From an uncultured Lachnospiraceae bacterium (lineage in GTDB: Bacteria; Bacillota; Clostridia; Lachnospirales; Lachnospiraceae): a DNA stretch of 64,000 nucleotides. Where the stretch lies: assembly GCA_934351255.1 (NCBI GenBank), contig CAKRJH010000002.1, positions 62,001-126,000 of the forward strand, in the 5' to 3' direction. Below are positions 59,946-64,000 of the stretch, piece by piece; position 1 is the first letter of the stretch; each line of letters opens with the position of its first letter. The notes under the pieces are model-generated. The model was given only the letters and a program-made list of their open reading frames with translations. It had not been told where the DNA came from and searched no databases. Made by a program: the position numbers and the translations under genes.

Positions 59946-62900
59946 TTACTCCTCTCCGAGTCTGGATTTGGAGATTGTTGCAACATCGACGATGGACAGA
60001 TGATGTCCGTCGGCATTCTCCAGACTGGTCAGAAGTGCATTGGCCGTATCCAGGGATGTCAGTACATTCACACCGGTCTCGATCGCGGTACGGCGGATCT
60101 GGAAACCATCTTTTAACTTGTTACCGTGTGTCGGTGTATCAATGACCAGATCGATCTGATGCTCTAACAGCAGATCCATCAGAGTCGGTGCCTCCTCATT
60201 GATACGGTTGACCGGAATCGCCAGAATACCATGTTCATTGAATACCCTTGCAGTATTTCTGGTGGCGAAAATATCATAGCCAAGTTTCTTAAATCTTCTG
60301 GCCACTTCCACTGCCTCCAGCTTATCGGCATCCTTTACAGAGAAGATCATCTTCTTGTGCTTTGGAAGATTGACTCCTGCACCCAGGAACGCCTTGTACA
60401 GTGCCTCATCAAAGGTCTTTGCAATGCCGAGGCACTCTCCGGTAGACTTCATCTCAGGTCCCAGGGAAATCTCTGCGCCACGCAGCTTCTCAAAGGAGAA
60501 TACCGGCATCTTGATAGCCATATATCCGGCCTTTGGTGCCAGCCCCGGCTCAAAGCCAAGGTCACGGATCTTTGCACCGAGGATCACACGGGATGCCAGA
60601 TCCACGATCGGAATGCCTGTCACCTTACTGATGTACGGAACGGTACGGCTGGAACGAGGATTGACCTCAATGACATAAACCTCCTCGTCATACACAATAA
60701 ATTGAATATTGATCAGTCCGATGACATGAAGTGACTTGGCCAGTTTGCGCGTATAATCCACCAGTACATTCTGGATCTTTTCGGAAATAGACTGTGCAGG
60801 ATACACGGAAATACTGTCACCGGAGTGAATACCGGCACGCTCAATATGTTCCATGATACCAGGGATCAGGATATCCTCTCCATCGCAGACGGCGTCTACC
60901 TCGACCTCTTTACCCATCAGATATTTATCGATCAGGATTGGATGGTCCTGGTGATAGCGGTTAATGACCGCCATAAATTCTTCGATATCCTTATCTGAGA
61001 TTGCAATCTGCATACCCTGGCCTCCAAGTACATAGGAAGGACGGATCAGTACCGGGTATGTCAGCTCATTGGCCACACGGATCGCTTCCTCTGTCGTAAA
61101 GACGGTCTGTCCCTTTGGTCTCGGAATACAGCACTGCTCCAGGATCTCATCAAACAGCTCTCTGTCCTCGGCTGCATCCACGTTCTCAGCGCTGGTACCA
61201 AGAATCTTGACACCCATCTTCATCAGGGACTGTGTCAGGTTGATTGCAGTCTGTCCACCGAACTGTACCACGGCTCCGTCCGGCTTCTCCAGACGCACAA
61301 TGTTCTCCACATCCTCCGGTGTCAATGGTTCAAAATACAGTTTGTCCGCAATATCAAAGTCCGTGCTGACGGTCTCCGGATTGTTGTTGACGATGATGGT
61401 CTCATAGCCCTCCTGCTTCAAGGCCCAAACACTGTGCACGGAACAGTAATCAAACTCGATACCCTGTCCGATACGGATCGGGCCGGAGCCCAGTACCATG
61501 ATCTTCTTGTGGGTAGAAATATCCTCCACCTCATTGCTTCCATCAAAGCAGCTGTAGTAATACGGCGTCTCTGAGGCGAACTCTGCCGCACAGGTATCAA
61601 CCACCTTAAATGCCGCCAGGATTCCATATTCATAGCGGAGGTTCTTAATCTCCTCCTCTGTCTTATCCGTCCAGCGTGCGATCACATTGTCCGGAAATTC
61701 CATTCTCTTAGCTTCGGTCAGAAGTTCTTTGCTGATATTTCCTCCACAGGCCTTGAGCCGCTTCTCCATCTCCACCAGGATCGCGATCTTATCGATAAAC
61801 CACTCATCGATCATGGTCACCTCATGGATATGCTCGTAGGAGGAAATGCCACGACGCAGGATCTCAGCGATCAGATAGATTCTTCTGTCATCAACCACTG
61901 ACAGATGATCCAGAACTTCCTCATCGGTCATATTGTCATATTCACCGATTTCCAGACAGTCAACATGCTGTGCCAGGGAACGGATCGCCTTCATCAGACC
62001 ACCCTCAAAGTTTGTACAGATACTCATGACCTCACCGGTCGCTTTCATCTGGGTGGTCAGTGTTCTCTTGGCACTGATGAATTTGTCGAAAGGAAGTCTT
62101 GGTATCTTTACCACACAGTAATCCAATGCAGGTTCAAAGCTGGCATACGTCTTTCCGGTTACGGCATTGGGAATCTCATCCAGTGTGTAGCCCAGCGCGA
62201 TCTTGGCAGATACCTTAGCGATCGGATACCCGGTTGCCTTGGAAGCCAGCGCAGAGGAACGGCTCACACGAGGATTTACCTCGATGACACAATATTCAAA
62301 AGAAGTCGGATGCAGGGCAAACTGCACGTTACATCCACCGGTCACACCCAGCTCGCTGATGATCTTGAGTGCGGAAGTACGAAGCATCTGATACTCTTTG
62401 TCGGACAGAGTCTGGGACGGTGCCACAACAATACTGTCGCCGGTATGTACTCCTACCGGGTCCAGATTCTCCATATTACATACGGTAATGCAGTTTCCGT
62501 TGGAATCACGCATTACCTCATACTCGATTTCTTTCCATCCTGCAATGCAGCGCTCCACAAGAACCTGTCCCACACGGGAAAGACGGAGCCCGTTTTCCAG
62601 AATGTCGATCAGCTCCTGACGGTTATGTGCGATACCTCCACCGGAACCGCCCAATGTATAGGCAGGGCGAAGCACCACCGGATATCCGATCGTCTCTGCA
62701 AATGCAATACCATCCTCAACATTTTCGACCAGTTCAGAAGGAGCACATGGCTCGCCGATACGTTCCATCAGGTCCTTGAACTCCTGACGTCCCTCGGCGT
62801 TTCGGATCGTCTCTGCGGTAGTGCCCAGCAGTTTCACGCCGTGCGTGTCCAAAAAACCGGACTCTGCCAGTTCCATACCCAGGTTCAGGCCAGCCTGTCC

Positions 62901-63173
62901 ACCCATGTTTGGAAGAAGACTGTCGGGCTTCTCGACCTCGATAATATGCTGAAGCACTTCCACAGTCAGTGGTTCAATGTACACCTTGTCTGCAATATCT
63001 TTGTCTGTCATGATGGTCGCCGGATTGGAGTTGACCAGAATAACCTCCATCCCCTCCTCTTTCAGAGAACGGCATGCCTGTGTTCCCGCATAATCAAACT
63101 CTGCGGCCTGGCCGATGACAATAGGACCAGAACCGATCACCATGACTCTCTTGATTCCTTCCATCTTTGGCAT
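59946..63173 (-). CDS. carB: carbamoyl phosphate synthase, large subunit
   Basis: The 1075-residue subunit makes carbamoyl phosphate from bicarbonate, ammonia (from CarA) and two ATP. It holds two homologous ATP-grasp halves: VMVIGSGPIVIGQAAEFDYA, PAYTLGGSGGGIAHNRQEL in the first; IMVLGSGPIRIGQGIEFDYC, PSYVLGGQGMQIAISDKD in the second. The C-terminal MGS-like regulatory domain includes FATRNTARVFNEHGI. The ATG overlaps the carA stop by one base. Confidence 0.97.
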   Translation of the reverse strand: MPKMEGIKRVMVIGSGPIVIGQAAEFDYAGTQACRSLKEEGMEVILVNSNPATIMTDKDIADKVYIEPLTVEVLQHIIEVEKPDSLLPNMGGQAGLNLGMELAESGFLDTHGVKLLGTTAETIRNAEGRQEFKDLMERIGEPCAPSELVENVEDGIAFAETIGYPVVLRPAYTLGGSGGGIAHNRQELIDILENGLRLSRVGQVLVERCIAGWKEIEYEVMRDSNGNCITVCNMENLDPVGVHTGDSIVVAPSQTLSDKEYQMLRTSALKIISELGVTGGCNVQFALHPTSFEYCVIEVNPRVSRSSALASKATGYPIAKVSAKIALGYTLDEIPNAVTGKTYASFEPALDYCVVKIPRLPFDKFISAKRTLTTQMKATGEVMSICTNFEGGLMKAIRSLAQHVDCLEIGEYDNMTDEEVLDHLSVVDDRRIYLIAEILRRGISSYEHIHEVTMIDEWFIDKIAILVEMEKRLKACGGNISKELLTEAKRMEFPDNVIARWTDKTEEEIKNLRYEYGILAAFKVVDTCAAEFASETPYYYSCFDGSNEVEDISTHKKIMVLGSGPIRIGQGIEFDYCSVHSVWALKQEGYETIIVNNNPETVSTDFDIADKLYFEPLTPEDVENIVRLEKPDGAVVQFGGQTAINLTQSLMKMGVKILGTSAENVDAAEDRELFDEILEQCCIPRPKGQTVFTTEEAIRVANELTYPVLIRPSYVLGGQGMQIAISDKDIEEFMAVINRYHQDHPILIDKYLMGKEVEVDAVCDGEDILIPGIMEHIERAGIHSGDSISVYPAQSISEKIQNVLVDYTRKLAKSLHVIGLINIQFIVYDEEVYVIEVNPRSSRTVPYISKVTGIPIVDLASRVILGAKIRDLGFEPGLAPKAGYMAIKMPVFSFEKLRGAEISLGPEMKSTGECLGIAKTFDEALYKAFLGAGVNLPKHKKMIFSVKDADKLEAVEVARRFKKLGYDIFATRNTARVFNEHGILAIPVNRINEEAPTLMDLLLEHQIDLVIDTPTHGNKLKDGFQIRRTAIETGVNVLTSLDTANALLTSLENADGHHLSIVDVATISKSRLGEE

Positions 63174-64000
63174 TATTTCGTACCTCCCATCATGCTCATA
63201 AACTCATCAAACAACAGTTCTGAATCCTTCGGACCCGCATTGGCCTCCGGATGGAACTGTACGGTCTTCACATTCTTTCCGATGTACTCCACACCCTCGA
63301 TCGTCTTGTCATTGACATTGATAAACCATGGCTTGGCCACCGCCGGATCCAGGCTCTCAGAATCCACGACATAACCATGGTTCTGTGAGGAAATATACAC
63401 GCGGCGGTTTCTCAGATCCATAACCGGATGATTGGCGCCACGGTGACCGTATTTCATCTTGAACGTCTTAAATCCATGTGCTAATGCCATCAACTGATGT
63501 CCCAGACAGATGGCAAAGATCGGGATACCGGAATCCGCAAGGATCTTAACCTGTTCAATAATCTCGACACACTCTGCAGGATCTCCCGGTCCGTTAGTGA
63601 TCATGATGCCGTCCGGAGCGGCATTGATCACATCCTGTGCCTTGAAATCACATGGATATACATCCACGCTGCATCCACGGTTCAACAGGCAGCGGATGAT
63701 ATTATTCTTGGTACCCACGTCGATCATGGCCACCTTGTGCTCTACAGCAACCTCCTGGGATCCAAGATCTCCCGGTACATAACTTTCTTTTTCCTTACGG
63801 GACACTCTGGCTACCACACCCGTCACCCGGTACTCTTTGAGACGCGGAAGGATCTTTTCCAGATCATAACTCTCATCGGTGGTGATCATGCCATTCATGG
63901 TTCCCTTCTCACGCAGGATCTTGGTAAGTGCACGGGTATCAATGTTGTAGATTCCCGGAATCCCCTGCTCCTCGAGGAACTGCTGCAGGGAAGCCTCACT
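63173..64000 (-). CDS. carA: carbamoyl phosphate synthase, small subunit (cut by window edge)
   Basis: About 275 C-terminal residues are visible; the start is outside the window. The glutaminase subunit supplies ammonia to CarB. Motifs are IPGIYNIDTRALTKILREKG, MITNGPGDPAECVEI, the nucleophile Cys in IFAICLGHQLMALAHG, RGANHPVMD, SSQNHGYVVD and VQFHPEANAGPKD. The carA-carB order with one-base overlap is standard. Confidence 0.96.
   Translation of the reverse strand, partial: SEASLQQFLEEQGIPGIYNIDTRALTKILREKGTMNGMITTDESYDLEKILPRLKEYRVTGVVARVSRKEKESYVPGDLGSQEVAVEHKVAMIDVGTKNNIIRCLLNRGCSVDVYPCDFKAQDVINAAPDGIMITNGPGDPAECVEIIEQVKILADSGIPIFAICLGHQLMALAHGFKTFKMKYGHRGANHPVMDLRNRRVYISSQNHGYVVDSESLDPAVAKPWFINVNDKTIEGVEYIGKNVKTVQFHPEANAGPKDSELLFDEFMSMMGGTK

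Noticed and set aside
61905..63374. 489-residue plus-strand frame opposite carB/carA
   Set aside because: It crosses the carB-carA junction on the other strand, has no motif and is explained by the codon pattern of the real genes.

Overview
The window looks like chromosomal core sequence from an anaerobic, butyrate-forming member of the Clostridia, most likely Lachnospiraceae. The evidence is a complete acetyl-CoA to butyryl-CoA gene set (thl, crt, hbd, bcd, etfB, etfA) facing a butyryl-CoA:acetate CoA-transferase-type gene, together with the Prp protease and N-terminally extended L27, a MecA-type adaptor, a class III glutamine synthetase, a class B sortase and formate-tetrahydrofolate ligase. 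I see no integrase, transposase, plasmid or phage structural gene and no CRISPR array. Most genes lie on the minus strand. The plus-strand exceptions are prs, the CoA-transferase, glnA and arcC.

Layout. 1-6.5 kb: B12-binding-type radical SAM protein (cut by the window edge), gpsA-plsY (phospholipid start), der, a PDZ/radical SAM protein and a trigger-factor-like lipoprotein. 6.6-7.8 kb: long-form prs. 7.9-14.3 kb: pgeF, yraN, rnhB, a signal peptidase with a very long repeat-rich cytoplasmic extension, rbgA, a signal-peptidase-like protein that lacks both catalytic residues, and a MecA-type adaptor. 14.4-15.3 kb: uppP. 15.4-23.2 kb: butyrate cluster. 23.3-26.4 kb: six tightly coupled genes of mostly unknown function (zinc-ribbon membrane protein, DUF5685-like protein, J-domain protein, 100-residue protein, ThyX-like protein, 68-residue protein). 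26.4-33.1 kb: sortase B, two tRNA-Gly, purL, a PrsA/SurA-like membrane protein and tRNA-Leu. 33.2-43 kb: holA, fhs, two coupled ATP-grasp genes, ftsK, a second uppP, tepA and a Gx-type transporter subunit. 43-50 kb: pnp, rpsO, scpB, scpA, obg, rpmA, prp and rplU. 50-56.4 kb: two identical tRNA-Glu flanking a TraX-like gene, then a cell-wall amidase, a third lepB, rpoZ, gmk, yicC and an AI-2E-type permease. 56.5-64 kb: glnA with a structured leader, arcC, carB and carA (cut by the edge).

How the genes fit together. The butyrate operon and the divergent CoA-transferase form one functional unit that turns acetyl-CoA into butyrate while recycling NADH and, through Bcd-Etf, probably reducing ferredoxin. 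Three type I signal peptidase paralogues within 43 kb have clearly diverged: one complete, one with a roughly 465-residue charged repeat extension and one catalytically dead. These paralogues and the six-gene coupled operon around 23.3-26.4 kb are the best candidates for undescribed biology. Function calls come from motif reading only; no database search was possible.
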